A stretch of DNA of 64,000 bases from JAENVU01 sp031422675 (lineage in GTDB: Bacteria; Actinomycetota; Acidimicrobiia; IMCC26256; JAENVU01), in assembly GCA_031422675.1 (NCBI GenBank), contig JANPMG010000013.1, positions 5,411-69,410 on the forward strand. The letters run 5' to 3'. Below the pieces are notes generated by a model. That model saw only the letters and a program-made list of their open reading frames with translations. It was not told the origin of the DNA and did not search any database. Both the position numbers and the translations under genes were made by a program. Position 1 is the stretch's first letter. Each line of letters begins with the position of its first letter. This document shows positions 33,807-42,025 of this stretch, piece after piece.

Positions 33807-34970
33807 GTGAGCCGTCGGGTGTGTGTTGCGGGTGTCGGGCTGGCCGACGGTCCCACGACCCCCGGTCTCACCGCACTGATGCTCCAAGCCCAGGCGTTCG
33901 GCCGGGCCACCGCCGACGCCCGGATGACCAAGCAGGACATCGAGGGACTCGCGTCAGCCGGGTACGGAGGAATGCACGAGGTCCAGCTCGCGGAATATCT
34001 CGGGTTGACGCCGCAGTGGCTCGATTCCACCGCGTGTGGTGGTTCGAGCTTCGAGTTCCATCTGCTCCACGCCTACCGCGCCATCCAAGCCGGCGACGTG
34101 GACACGGTGGCGATCGTCTACGGGAACAACGAACTCTCGGCCGCCGGGAGATCTCTCGGAACCGGCCGGGCCGGCGGCGGTGGGGTGGCGGCCATGCCCC
34201 ACCCGATGAGTTACGAACTGCCCACGGGACTAACGCTGGTCGGCGCGTACGCGATGGCGGCCCAACGGCACATGTATCAGTACGGCACTACGTCGGAACA
34301 GCTCGCGTCGATCGCGGTACAGACCCGTGAGCACGCAGGTCGGAATCCGAACGCGATGTATCGAGAGCCCATCACGGTCGACGACGTCCTGAGTTCGAAA
34401 CTGGTCGCCGATCCGCTGCACAAACTCGACTGCTGCGTGGTCTCCGACGGTGGCTGCGCAATCGTGCTCACCACGGAGGCACGGGCCAAGGATCTGGGCC
34501 GGCCGCTCGTCTACGTGCGCGGCGCGGCCGCGGGGATGACGCATCACTCGATTCAGGCGATGCCCGATCTCACGGTGACCGCGGCGGCCGTCACCGGACC
34601 GAAGGCGTTCGCCGCGGCGGGGATCACGCCGGCGGACGTCGACACGTTCCAGATGTACGACTCCTTCACCTACACGGTTTTGGTCTGCCTCGAAGATCTG
34701 GGGTTCGCACCCAAGGGGGAGGGCGGACCGTTCGTGGCGTCGGGTGCGCTCCGGCTCGGGGGTGCACTGCCCACCAATACCGACGGCGGTGGCTTGTCGG
34801 CCACGCATCCGGGTATGCGCGGCCTGTTCTTGATGTGTGAAGCCGTACGCCAACTGCGCGCCGAGGCCGGCGAGAGCCAGGTGGAGGGTGCCGAGATCGC
34901 CGTCGCCCACGGCAGCGGCGGGTGGCTGTCCACGATGGGCACCGCGGTGTTCGGCACCGAGCCGGCATGA
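33807..34970 (+). CDS. Thiolase-like protein (SCP-x/lipid-transfer, Ltp2-type)
   Basis: 387 residues with a thiolase fold. The nucleophile Cys is in STACGGSSFEF (~76) and GGGLSATHPGMRG supplies a His, but the NEAFA motif of true thiolases is replaced by MYDSFTYTV, as in the non-thiolytic lipid-transfer/aldolase group. It is coupled by ATGA to a DUF35 protein; in steroid-degrading actinobacteria Ltp2 with a DUF35 partner acts as a side-chain aldolase. TAGGGT 8 bp before the GTG gives a leaderless start; the longer frame to 33690 crosses the operator. Confidence 0.82.
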   Translation: MSRRVCVAGVGLADGPTTPGLTALMLQAQAFGRATADARMTKQDIEGLASAGYGGMHEVQLAEYLGLTPQWLDSTACGGSSFEFHLLHAYRAIQAGDVDTVAIVYGNNELSAAGRSLGTGRAGGGGVAAMPHPMSYELPTGLTLVGAYAMAAQRHMYQYGTTSEQLASIAVQTREHAGRNPNAMYREPITVDDVLSSKLVADPLHKLDCCVVSDGGCAIVLTTEARAKDLGRPLVYVRGAAAGMTHHSIQAMPDLTVTAAAVTGPKAFAAAGITPADVDTFQMYDSFTYTVLVCLEDLGFAPKGEGGPFVASGALRLGGALPTNTDGGGLSATHPGMRGLFLMCEAVRQLRAEAGESQVEGAEIAVAHGSGGWLSTMGTAVFGTEPA

Positions 34971-35422
34971 CCATGGCCGGGAAGAAACCGTCGCGGACCG
35001 GTGGGGAGTCCGGCGTTCCTGCGTATCTCATCCCGCGCGTCACTCCGGAGGCGGCCGAGTACTTCGCCGGCACGGTACGAGGAGAACTGCGAATCCAGCG
35101 GTGTTCGGCGTGTCGGCGTCATCACCATTACCCGCGCGTCGCCTGCCCGCACTGTGGATCCTCCGAGTTGGTGTGGATCACGGCGAGTGGGCTCGGAACT
35201 CTCCACTCCTTCACCGTGATTCGTCAGCACGGCATTCCGCCGTTCAAGGAGCAGGCACCGTTCGTGGTCGGTCTCGTGGATCTGGACGAGCCCGGTGCCC
35301 GGTTCATCGCGCAGATGTCCACGCTGGATGTGGACGAGGTGGCTATCGGCATGCGCGTCCGGGCCAGCTTCAAACCGGCCGGTGACGCCGTGGCGTTCGT
35401 GGAGTTCGAGCGCGATGGCTGA
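34967..35422 (+). CDS. DUF35 / OB-fold zinc-ribbon protein, partner of the thiolase-like protein
   Basis: 151 residues. A zinc ribbon (CSACRRHHHYPRVACPHC, ~45-62) is followed by an OB-fold (LGTLHSFTVIRQHGIPPF, PFVVGLVDLDEPGARFIAQM). Such proteins bind and activate thiolase-fold enzymes, docking acyl-CoA. Overlaps both neighbours: ATGA with the thiolase-like gene upstream and 8 bp with the TetR gene downstream. The three genes form one unit. Confidence 0.85.
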   Translation: MTMAGKKPSRTGGESGVPAYLIPRVTPEAAEYFAGTVRGELRIQRCSACRRHHHYPRVACPHCGSSELVWITASGLGTLHSFTVIRQHGIPPFKEQAPFVVGLVDLDEPGARFIAQMSTLDVDEVAIGMRVRASFKPAGDAVAFVEFERDG

Positions 35423-36056
35423 CGAAACCCGGGACGGCCCACTCGCCGGTGCCGTCGCCCTCGACGGACGGCCGCTCGGGCGGCGCGGTGCCGAGACCCG
35501 AGCCCGGCTTCTCGATGCGACGGCGCAGCTGCTGGAAGACAACGGGCTCCGGGAACTCCGCGTCGTCGACATCGCCCGGGCTGTCGGCCTTTCGCCTGCG
35601 ACCTTCTACCAGTACTTCGCCGATGTCGAGGCCGCAGTGCTCGCACTGTCGATTGCGGTCGGTGAAGAGACGTCGTCGCTGGCGGGGCTCCTGGCGGAAG
35701 ACTGGAATGGTCCCGAAGGGTTGGAGTTCGCCCGCCGGCTGGTGGCGGACTTCATCACCAACTGGGACGAACACCGCGCAGTGCTGCGGACGCGGAACCT
35801 GGCCGCCCAAGAGGGCGACGAGCGGTTCCGTTCCGTGCGCAACGAGTCACTCCGACCGCTGACCGAAGGCATCGGCGCGAAGGTGGCGGCACGGGAGGAC
35901 TCGGGTCTCGCGCCCTACGCCGCCGGGGCCGCGATGGTCTCGATGCTCGAACGCATGGCCGCGTTCCACTTCGACCTCGAAGCGTACGGAACCTCCCGCG
36001 CCGACGTGGTGGAGACGACCGCCCGCATCCTCCACCACACCGCCACCGGGCAGTAG
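35415..36056 (+). CDS. TetR-family transcriptional regulator
   Basis: 213 residues. The N-terminal HTH domain spans ~25-75: TRARLLDATAQLLEDNGLRE, VVDIARAVGLSPATFYQYFA (recognition helix) and DVEAAVLALS. The C-terminal helical domain would bind a ligand, commonly an acyl-CoA in such clusters. Last gene of the thiolase-like/DUF35 operon and the only TetR in the window; likely targets are the palindrome at 33754-33775 (its own divergent promoters) and perhaps the different palindrome at 17895-17915. Confidence 0.88.
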   Translation: MADETRDGPLAGAVALDGRPLGRRGAETRARLLDATAQLLEDNGLRELRVVDIARAVGLSPATFYQYFADVEAAVLALSIAVGEETSSLAGLLAEDWNGPEGLEFARRLVADFITNWDEHRAVLRTRNLAAQEGDERFRSVRNESLRPLTEGIGAKVAAREDSGLAPYAAGAAMVSMLERMAAFHFDLEAYGTSRADVVETTARILHHTATGQ

Positions 36057-36080
36057 GTCGGGGTCCGGCTCGCTCCGCCC

Positions 36081-37619
36081 TCAGCCGGCGGGGTGGGCGG
36101 TGAACTCGACCTCGCGTTCGAAGGTGCGCTCGAACAACTCCCGTTTGCGGCGTGCGCCCCACAGCTCGAGCTCGGGATCGCCGTCGGACCGGATATGCAG
36201 CAGCACGAGTTCCGGACCGACGCGCGCCTGGACGCCGGTGACCACTTGCTTGCGACTGCGGTCGAGTCCGTCGGCGATGCGCAGGATCGCCGCCAACCGG
36301 CGGACGCGATCCCGTTGGCCGGGTTCGAGGGTACCGACGAGATCGTCGTTGGGTTTCGGGTCGCCGCGCCGATGCCAGCGGACGAGACCCGTCAGCACGC
36401 TGATCGAGGCGGGCGTGAGCCCGCGCAGGTTCCCATGATGCACGAGGTAGGCCGCGTGCCGGTCGTGCCCTTCGTGGGCGACGTGCTCACCGATGTCGTG
36501 GAGCAGGGCCCCGTACTCAAGGAGCTCGCGGTCGTCGTCGTCGAGATGGTGCAACTCGCGCGTCTGGTCGAAGATGGTGAGCGCCAACCCGGCCACGTGC
36601 CGGGAGTGGGCCTCGGGCCACGAACAGCGGCGGGCGAGCGACTGCACGGACGCACGACGGATGGCGAACGGGTCGTCGGAGAAGTCGGCGGCCTCGTGGC
36701 GTCCGACGGCGTCGAGCACCATCCCCTCGCGCAGGGCCCACTCGCTGACCGTCATCTCCGACACGTCGAAGAGTTCCATCGTGATGCTCATGAGCTCGGC
36801 ACCGGCCACGATGAGATCGACGCGCTTGGCGTCGAGCCCGTCGAGCTTCTTGCGCTGCGCGTTGCTCGACTCCACGAGCAGGTCCCGGAGTTCGTCGAGT
36901 TCGACGCGGGTGAAGGAGAGGTGATGCAACGTTCTCGGCATTCGGGTGTCGCGGCGTGCCGCGATCATGTGGCCGAGATCCTCGATCGTCCCACTGCTCC
37001 CGACCGCCATCTTCGGCTCGAGCTCCGCGGCCTCCACGGCGCGCGGGCCCAAGACATCCACGATGTGCTTGCGGAGCCGTCGCCGGTCGGCACTCGAGAT
37101 CGGATCCGATCGCACGAACTCGGCGGTGAGCCGGGCCACGCCGAGTCGTTCGCTGGCGGCCCAGGCGAGTCCACCGACGTCACCGACCATGATTTCGAGG
37201 CTGCCGCCGCCGAGGTCGAAACACACGGCCGGCGCGGGATCGATGGTGACCGCGGCGCGGATTGCGGTGAAGATCAACCGCGCCTCTTCGAGCCCGTCGA
37301 TCACATCTGCGCTGATACCGGCTTCCTGCTCGATGCGGTCCAGGACCTCGTCGCCGTTACTGGCGGTACGGAGCGCGCTGGTGGCGCAGGCCAGGATCTC
37401 GGTAGCCCCGGCGGCCTCGGCGAGCAGGCGGAACCGGCGCATCGTGGCGACGGCCGCGTCGGCAGCCGCAACCGTGATCATCCCCTCCCGGCTCACCACA
37501 TCGCCGAGGCGCAACATCTCCTTCTCGCCGCTGACCGGAGTGAAGGAACCGTCGGAGTGGACGTCGGCGATCACGAGATGGAACGAGTTCGATCCGAGGT
37601 CCACCGCTGCGATCCGCAC
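36081..37619 (-). CDS. ppx: Ppx/GppA-type exopolyphosphatase / pppGpp phosphatase with HD domain
   Basis: 512 residues. The actin-like ASKHA domain opens with RIAAVDLGSNSFHLVIADV; ACATSALRTASNG, CFDLGGGSLEIMVGD and AVGSSGTIEDL complete the nucleotide/phosphate-binding loops. The C-terminal part (~310-510) is an HD-type domain (HSRHVAGLALTIFDQ, LLHDIGEHVAHEGHDRHAAY), as in the long Ppx form. It would hydrolyse polyphosphate or pppGpp. TAGCCT lies 6 bp before the GTG, so the transcript is probably leaderless. Convergent with the TetR gene. Confidence 0.9.
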   Translation of the reverse strand: MRIAAVDLGSNSFHLVIADVHSDGSFTPVSGEKEMLRLGDVVSREGMITVAAADAAVATMRRFRLLAEAAGATEILACATSALRTASNGDEVLDRIEQEAGISADVIDGLEEARLIFTAIRAAVTIDPAPAVCFDLGGGSLEIMVGDVGGLAWAASERLGVARLTAEFVRSDPISSADRRRLRKHIVDVLGPRAVEAAELEPKMAVGSSGTIEDLGHMIAARRDTRMPRTLHHLSFTRVELDELRDLLVESSNAQRKKLDGLDAKRVDLIVAGAELMSITMELFDVSEMTVSEWALREGMVLDAVGRHEAADFSDDPFAIRRASVQSLARRCSWPEAHSRHVAGLALTIFDQTRELHHLDDDDRELLEYGALLHDIGEHVAHEGHDRHAAYLVHHGNLRGLTPASISVLTGLVRWHRRGDPKPNDDLVGTLEPGQRDRVRRLAAILRIADGLDRSRKQVVTGVQARVGPELVLLHIRSDGDPELELWGARRKRELFERTFEREVEFTAHPAG

Positions 37620-37744
37620 GACCGAAGGCTACGGCGCACGCGTTGGCCCTCGGACCATCGAGCGCGCCCACGATTGCGGGTGCGCAGATGCGCGTAGTGT
37701 GCCCGTCGGTCGGCGGCGCCGCCGGCTGACGGAGGGAGCCCAGC

Positions 37745-39214
37745 ATGTCCGTATCCGGTGAAGCTCGCATGTTGATCGACGGTGAACTCGCGTACGCGGC
37801 GTCAGGAGCCACATACGCGAACGTCAACCCGGCCACCGAGGAAGAGATCGGCCAGGTGGCCGACGGCGGGGCCGAAGACATGGCGCGCGCCATTGCATCG
37901 TCGCGGCGCGCCTTCGACGAGACCGACTGGGCCACCGATCGCGAACTGCGCATCCGTGGTCTCCGGCAGCTGCAAGCGGCGTTGGGTAAAGAGCGGGAAG
38001 TCCTCCGTCCCCAGATCGTCGCCGAGGTGGGTGCGCCGTTGATGCTCACGTACGCGGTGCAGCAGGACAGCTGCATCGACGACATGGAATGGGACATCGA
38101 CTGCATCGACCGGGTGGAGTGGGAGTACGACCTCCCGGTCCACGAGTTCTTCGGCGCCACCAGCGCCCGCCGTGTGGTGCGTGAGCCCATCGGTGTCATC
38201 GGCGCCATCACACCGTGGAACTTTCCGTTCATGCTCAACCTCTCCAAGGTCGTCCCGGCGCTGGCGGCGGGGAACACCGTGGTGCTGAAGCCTGCGCCCG
38301 ACACGCCGTGGAGCGCCACCCACATCGGCAAGCTGGTCGCCGAGTACACGGACATCCCCGCGGGGGTGTTCAACATCGTGACGTCGGGCGACCCCGCCAC
38401 CGTCGGCGAGATGCTGACCGACGACCCGCGCGTCGACATGATCTCCTTCACCGGTTCCACCGCGATCGGCAAGCGGATCATGGCGCGGGGTGCCGAGACG
38501 CTGAAGCGCGTGTTCCTCGAACTGGGGGGAAAGTCCGCCAACATCATCCTCGACGACGCCGACCTCACGGCGCAGTGTGGAAGCGGAGCGATGGTCTGCA
38601 TGCACGGTGGTCAGGGTTGCGCGATCACCACGCGCATGCTGCTGCCCCGGTCCCGCTACGACGAAGGTGTCGAACTGCTGAAGACCGCGTTCGAAAACTG
38701 GAAGTACGGCGACCCGAATGAAGCAGAGAACTTGCAGGGTCCGCTGATCAACGCGCGTCAACGCGAGCGGGTGCTCGGTCACATCGAACAAGCCAAGGCC
38801 GACGGTGCGCGCCTGCTCGTGGGTGGCGGCCGACCCGCGCATCTGGAGAAGGGCTTCTACGTGGAGCCGACCCTGTTCGTCGACGTCGATCCGGATTCGG
38901 CGCTCGCTCAGGAAGAGGTCTTCGGTCCGGTGCTCGCGGTCATTCCCTACGACGACGACGACGACGCGATCCGGATCGCCAACAACTCGAAGTACGGCCT
39001 CTCCGGCGCAGTGAACGGTACCAACCTCGAGCGGGCCTACGGCATTGCCCGCCGCATCCGTTCGGGGACCGTCGCAGTGAACGGCGGACAGTGGTTCGGT
39101 CCGGACTCGCCGTTCGGCGGGTACAAGCAGAGCGGGTTGGGGCGGGAGCACGGCGTTGCCGGGTTCGAGGAGTACCTCGAGACCAAGACCATCGGGCTCC
39201 CGGCGCCGGCGTAG
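37745..39214 (+). CDS. Aldehyde dehydrogenase family protein
   Basis: 489 residues. ITPWNFPFMLNLSKVVPALA, VFLELGGKSANIILDDADLT (general base Glu), HGGQGCAITTRMLLPRS (catalytic Cys ~ residue 295), EEVFGPVLAVIPYDDDDDAI and FGGYKQSGLGREHG are all conserved. Here the promoter is conventional: TAGTGT at 37695-37700 and GGAGGGAG just before the ATG. It oxidises an aldehyde with NAD(P); relatives often sit in alcohol or terpene degradation. Divergent from the Ppx gene. Confidence 0.88.
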   Translation: MSVSGEARMLIDGELAYAASGATYANVNPATEEEIGQVADGGAEDMARAIASSRRAFDETDWATDRELRIRGLRQLQAALGKEREVLRPQIVAEVGAPLMLTYAVQQDSCIDDMEWDIDCIDRVEWEYDLPVHEFFGATSARRVVREPIGVIGAITPWNFPFMLNLSKVVPALAAGNTVVLKPAPDTPWSATHIGKLVAEYTDIPAGVFNIVTSGDPATVGEMLTDDPRVDMISFTGSTAIGKRIMARGAETLKRVFLELGGKSANIILDDADLTAQCGSGAMVCMHGGQGCAITTRMLLPRSRYDEGVELLKTAFENWKYGDPNEAENLQGPLINARQRERVLGHIEQAKADGARLLVGGGRPAHLEKGFYVEPTLFVDVDPDSALAQEEVFGPVLAVIPYDDDDDAIRIANNSKYGLSGAVNGTNLERAYGIARRIRSGTVAVNGGQWFGPDSPFGGYKQSGLGREHGVAGFEEYLETKTIGLPAPA

Positions 39215-39280
39215 CCACTCGCCTCGTTCGCCAGCTGGTTCGCCGGGGTACCGCGGGCACGGCCTCTAACCTGCACCGCC

Positions 39281-40006
39281 ATGTCGACGCTGATCCTGCT
39301 CCGTCACGGCCAGAGCGAATGGAACCTCGCCAACCTGTTTACCGGTTGGGTCGATATCGGGCTAACGCCGAAGGGCGAGGCGGAAGCGGTTCGAGGGGGC
39401 GAGCTGCTCGTGGAGCACGGTGTGCTGCCCACGGTTCTGCACACGTCCCTCCAACAGCGAGCGATTCGAACCGCGGAGCTGGGGCTCGCCGTGTGCGATC
39501 GCAGTTGGATCCCGGTGCGGCGCTCCTGGCGGCTGAACGAGCGGCACTACGGCGATCTTCAGGGTAAGGACAAGAAGGAAACCACCGAGCAGTACGGCGC
39601 CGATCAGGTGAAGATCTGGCGCCGCTCGTTCGACGTGGCGCCACCGGACCTGGAATGGGATGCATCCGCCGATCCGCGCTACGCCGCGATCCCACCCGAC
39701 GTGATCCCGAAGGCCGAGTGCCTTGCCGATGTCGTCAACCGGATGCTGCCGTACTGGCATGACGCCATCGTGCCCGACCTCGTGGCCGGGCACGTGGTCC
39801 TCGTCGCCGCGCACGGCAACTCGCTCCGGGGACTCGCGATGCATCTCGAAGGGATGACGCCCGACGAGGTCCTCGAACTCAACATCCCCACGGGGCAGCC
39901 GCGCGTGTACGAGCTCGACGATCACATGGCCGTTCTCGGGTGGCGGTACCTCGATCCCGACGGCGCGGCGACGGCCGCCGCCGCGGTCAGCAAGCAAGCA
40001 GGCTGA
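39281..40006 (+). CDS. gpmA: 2,3-bisphosphoglycerate-dependent phosphoglycerate mutase
   Basis: 241 residues, the usual dPGM length. LLRHGQSEWNLANLFTGW contains the phosphorylated His (~9), RLNERHYGDLQGKDKKETTE is the hallmark of cofactor-dependent glycolytic mutases and VVLVAAHGNSLRGLAMHLEG the second catalytic His. It interconverts 3- and 2-phosphoglycerate. TAACCT is 8 bp before the ATG. A GGCCGG-CGCT-CCGGCC hairpin (40030-40045) follows the gene, without a T-tract. Confidence 0.93.
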   Translation: MSTLILLRHGQSEWNLANLFTGWVDIGLTPKGEAEAVRGGELLVEHGVLPTVLHTSLQQRAIRTAELGLAVCDRSWIPVRRSWRLNERHYGDLQGKDKKETTEQYGADQVKIWRRSFDVAPPDLEWDASADPRYAAIPPDVIPKAECLADVVNRMLPYWHDAIVPDLVAGHVVLVAAHGNSLRGLAMHLEGMTPDEVLELNIPTGQPRVYELDDHMAVLGWRYLDPDGAATAAAAVSKQAG

Positions 40007-40090
40007 GAACTCGGCTGAAGTACCGGACTGGCCGGCGCTCCGGCCGGGATCGGCCGGGATCGATCTGCACCCGGTCCGTAGACTGGGTCG

Positions 40091-40861
40091 ATGGCGATGA
40101 CAGAGATCTCAGTTCCGGAACTGGACGGCAGCGGACGCACGGTCGAGGAGGAGCGGCTCCACCGCAAACAGCGGTTGGCCGCCGGGTTCCGGCTGTTCGG
40201 CAAGTTCGGTTTTGACGAAGGCGTGGCGGGCCATATCACCGCTCGTGACCCCGAACACCTCGATCACTTCTGGGTGAACCCGTTTGGCAAGAGCTTCAAG
40301 CAGATCCGGGTATCGGACCTCCTGCTCGTGAGCCACACCGGTGAGGTCGTCGAAGGCGACGCGCCGGTCAACGGTGCCGCGTTCGCCATCCACTCCCAGG
40401 TGCACGCGGTGCGGTCCGACGTCGTGGCCGCCGCGCATTCGCATTCGATCTACGGGAAGTCGTGGTCCTCGCTCGGCCGGCGGCTCGATCCCATCACCCA
40501 GGATGCCTGCGCGTTCTTCGACGATCACGGCCTGTTCGACGACTTCACCGGCGTCGTGCTCGATGTCGAGGAGGGCCGACGGATCGGTGGTGCGCTCGCC
40601 GATCACAAGGCGGTCATCCTGCGCAATCACGGGCTCTTGACCGTCGGACACAGCGTCGAGGAAGCCGTGTGGTGGTTCATCACCATGGAGCGGTCGTGTC
40701 AGGCCCAGCTCCTCGCCGAGGCGGCCGGGACGCCGGTGCTGATCGACCCGGAGATGGCCGCCCGCACCGCGGCCCAGGTGGGATCGCACGTCGCGGGCCT
40801 GTTCTCGTTCCAGCCGCTCTGGGACGTCATCACCGCCGAACAACCCGACCTCTTCGACTGA
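40091..40861 (+). CDS. Class II aldolase/adducin-family protein
   Basis: 256 residues. GVAGHITARDPEHLDHFWVN, AAAHSHSIYGKSWSS (His-x-His metal ligands, ~118-120), ILRNHGLLTVG (third His) and EEAVWWFITMERSCQAQL are typical. The family includes fuculose-phosphate aldolase-type enzymes and many uncharacterised actinobacterial homologues. TAGACT ends 6 bp before the ATG. The stop is 20 bp from the first large palindrome. Confidence 0.85.
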   Translation: MAMTEISVPELDGSGRTVEEERLHRKQRLAAGFRLFGKFGFDEGVAGHITARDPEHLDHFWVNPFGKSFKQIRVSDLLLVSHTGEVVEGDAPVNGAAFAIHSQVHAVRSDVVAAAHSHSIYGKSWSSLGRRLDPITQDACAFFDDHGLFDDFTGVVLDVEEGRRIGGALADHKAVILRNHGLLTVGHSVEEAVWWFITMERSCQAQLLAEAAGTPVLIDPEMAARTAAQVGSHVAGLFSFQPLWDVITAEQPDLFD

Positions 40862-40881
40862 CCCCACCGCGCTTTCTCACG

Positions 40882-40930
40882 GTTTTAGCGTCCTGAGTTG
40901 CTGCGGGGCAGCAACTCAGGACGCCAAAAC
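40882..40930. repeat. Long palindrome P1 (49 bp)
   Basis: Two 23-bp arms around GGG: the left arm begins GTTTTAGCGTCCTGAG (40882), the right arm ends CTCAGGACGCCAAAAC (40930), with a single A-C mismatch in the stem. The left half shares 17 identical bases (CGGTTTTAGCGTCCTGA) with palindrome P2 at 41964-42016. As RNA it would be a very stable hairpin; no T-tract follows. It lies right after the class II aldolase gene and could terminate it, but the length and the matching copy 1.08 kb away suggest a mobile or regulatory element boundary. Confidence 0.9.
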
Positions 40931-40960
40931 GGCAAGGTCGGCGCGCTGGCGGCGGTCGGA

Positions 40961-40990
40961 AGCGGTATGAAGCGGTATGAAGCGGTATGA
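40961..40990. repeat. Three tandem 10-bp repeats (AGCGGTATGA x3)
   Basis: AGCGGTATGA occurs three times without interruption at 40961, 40971 and 40981. The period is about one helical turn, so three identical faces would be presented to a DNA-binding protein. The array is 49 bp upstream of the start of the DUF559/AbiEi-like gene and 30 bp after palindrome P1. Promoter operator or iteron-like binding array; function unproven. Confidence 0.92.
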
Positions 40991-41038
40991 CGCGCCGGTA
41001 AGACGGCAGTGTCACACCCCGGTGCTCAAATGCGACGC

Positions 41039-41980
41039 ATGGGACACGATTCGATGCGTCAACTCGCCCGGTTCACCGCCGCGCATCACGGCGTCTTCCA
41101 AGTCGCAGACGCGATCGCGGCCGGCTTCACGTATTCGCAGATCCGTCAGCGCAAGGCCCGCGGCGAGTGGGTCAGCGAGTACGACACCGTGCTGCGGATC
41201 GCGGGAACCCCGGATTCTCATCACGGCCGCCTCCTCGCCGTGTGCCGGGCGGCCGGGGCTCGAGCCGTCGTGTCGCACCGGGCGGCGACCTGGCTGTACG
41301 AATGCCCTGGTGGCAGCGCGACGCTCGTCGAGATCTCATGTCTTCGGTGGCGACGTTCACGACAGATGGGTATTCGGGTCCACGAGACGAAGGCACTCAC
41401 CGCGGCCGACGCCACCGTGATCGGTGGGATTCCGGTCACCACGATCGAACGGACGCTGCTCGACCTCGGCGCGGTGCGCAATCTTCCAACCGTGGAGTTG
41501 GCGCTCGAGCACGCGCTGCATCGCCGACTCACCACGCTCGAAGCGCTGGATCGTGCGGTCGCCCGTTTGGCGCGCTCAGGCCGACCCGGTGTCACGACCC
41601 TCCGGACCCTCGTCCAGGCGCGCCTGGCCACTCCGACGGTCCCAACTGAGAGCGCGCGCGAGACGATGCTGATGCAGCTCATCCGCGACGCCGGCCTGCC
41701 GGACCCGACGCGGCAGTTCAAGATCTACGACGGCCGGGAGTTCCTCGGTCGCGTGGACCTCTCGTACCCGGATGCACGAATCACCATCGAGTACGACTCC
41801 GATGAGTTCCACACCGGCTATGTCGCCACCGCCGCCGACTCGACTCGTCGCCACCGGCTCATCCAAGCGCATTGGCTGCCGATCACCGCGGTCAAAGCCG
41901 ACCTCGCCGACGGGGGCCGGCACTTCATCGGCGCACTCCGTGTCGCGCTCAGGGACCGTTCCCCGGTTTTAGCGTCCTGA
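41039..41980 (+). CDS. AbiEi-type winged-helix / DUF559 (Vsr-like nuclease) protein
   Basis: 313 residues. The N-terminus (ARFTAAHHGVFQVADAIAAG, then FTYSQIRQRKARGEWV) is the winged-helix of the AbiEi antitoxin family; the middle (IGGIPVTTIERTLLDLGAVR) is its usual second part; the C-terminal ~90 residues (FLGRVDLSYPDARITIEYDS, DEFHTG, RRHRLIQAHWLPITAV) resemble the DUF559/Vsr-like endonuclease fold, with Asp/Glu residues where that fold has its acidic site. Starts at GTG 41009, ATG 41030, 41039 or 41054 are possible. The last codons (VLAS-stop) are encoded by the left arm of palindrome P2. No cognate AbiEii toxin gene is adjacent. Confidence 0.75.
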   Translation: MGHDSMRQLARFTAAHHGVFQVADAIAAGFTYSQIRQRKARGEWVSEYDTVLRIAGTPDSHHGRLLAVCRAAGARAVVSHRAATWLYECPGGSATLVEISCLRWRRSRQMGIRVHETKALTAADATVIGGIPVTTIERTLLDLGAVRNLPTVELALEHALHRRLTTLEALDRAVARLARSGRPGVTTLRTLVQARLATPTVPTESARETMLMQLIRDAGLPDPTRQFKIYDGREFLGRVDLSYPDARITIEYDSDEFHTGYVATAADSTRRHRLIQAHWLPITAVKADLADGGRHFIGALRVALRDRSPVLAS

Positions 41981-42016
41981 AGTGCTGCCCCGCAGCAACT
42001 GTGGACGCCAAAACCG
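41964..42016. repeat. Long palindrome P2 (53 bp, imperfect)
   Basis: Related to P1: the left arm contains GGTTTTAGCGTCCTGA and GTGCTGC, the loop is CCC, and the right arm has GCAGCAACT and GGACGCCAAAAC. About five central stem positions are mismatched, and the outer pairing extends two more bases than in P1. It contains the stop codon (41978-41980) of the DUF559/AbiEi-like gene and ends 10 bp before the stop of the converging SDR gene. It could act as a bidirectional terminator or an element end. Confidence 0.88.
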
Positions 42017-42025
42017 TTCGGGCGG

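Noticed and set aside
40007..40090. GGCCGG/CCGGCC hairpin and CGGCCGGGAT duplication after gpmA as a regulatory element
   Set aside because: Short GC stems are expected by chance in such DNA and the next gene has its own TAGACT promoter.
41039..41980. Complete AbiE toxin-antitoxin system
   Set aside because: No AbiEii-type nucleotidyltransferase gene is adjacent; the neighbours are an aldolase and an SDR gene.
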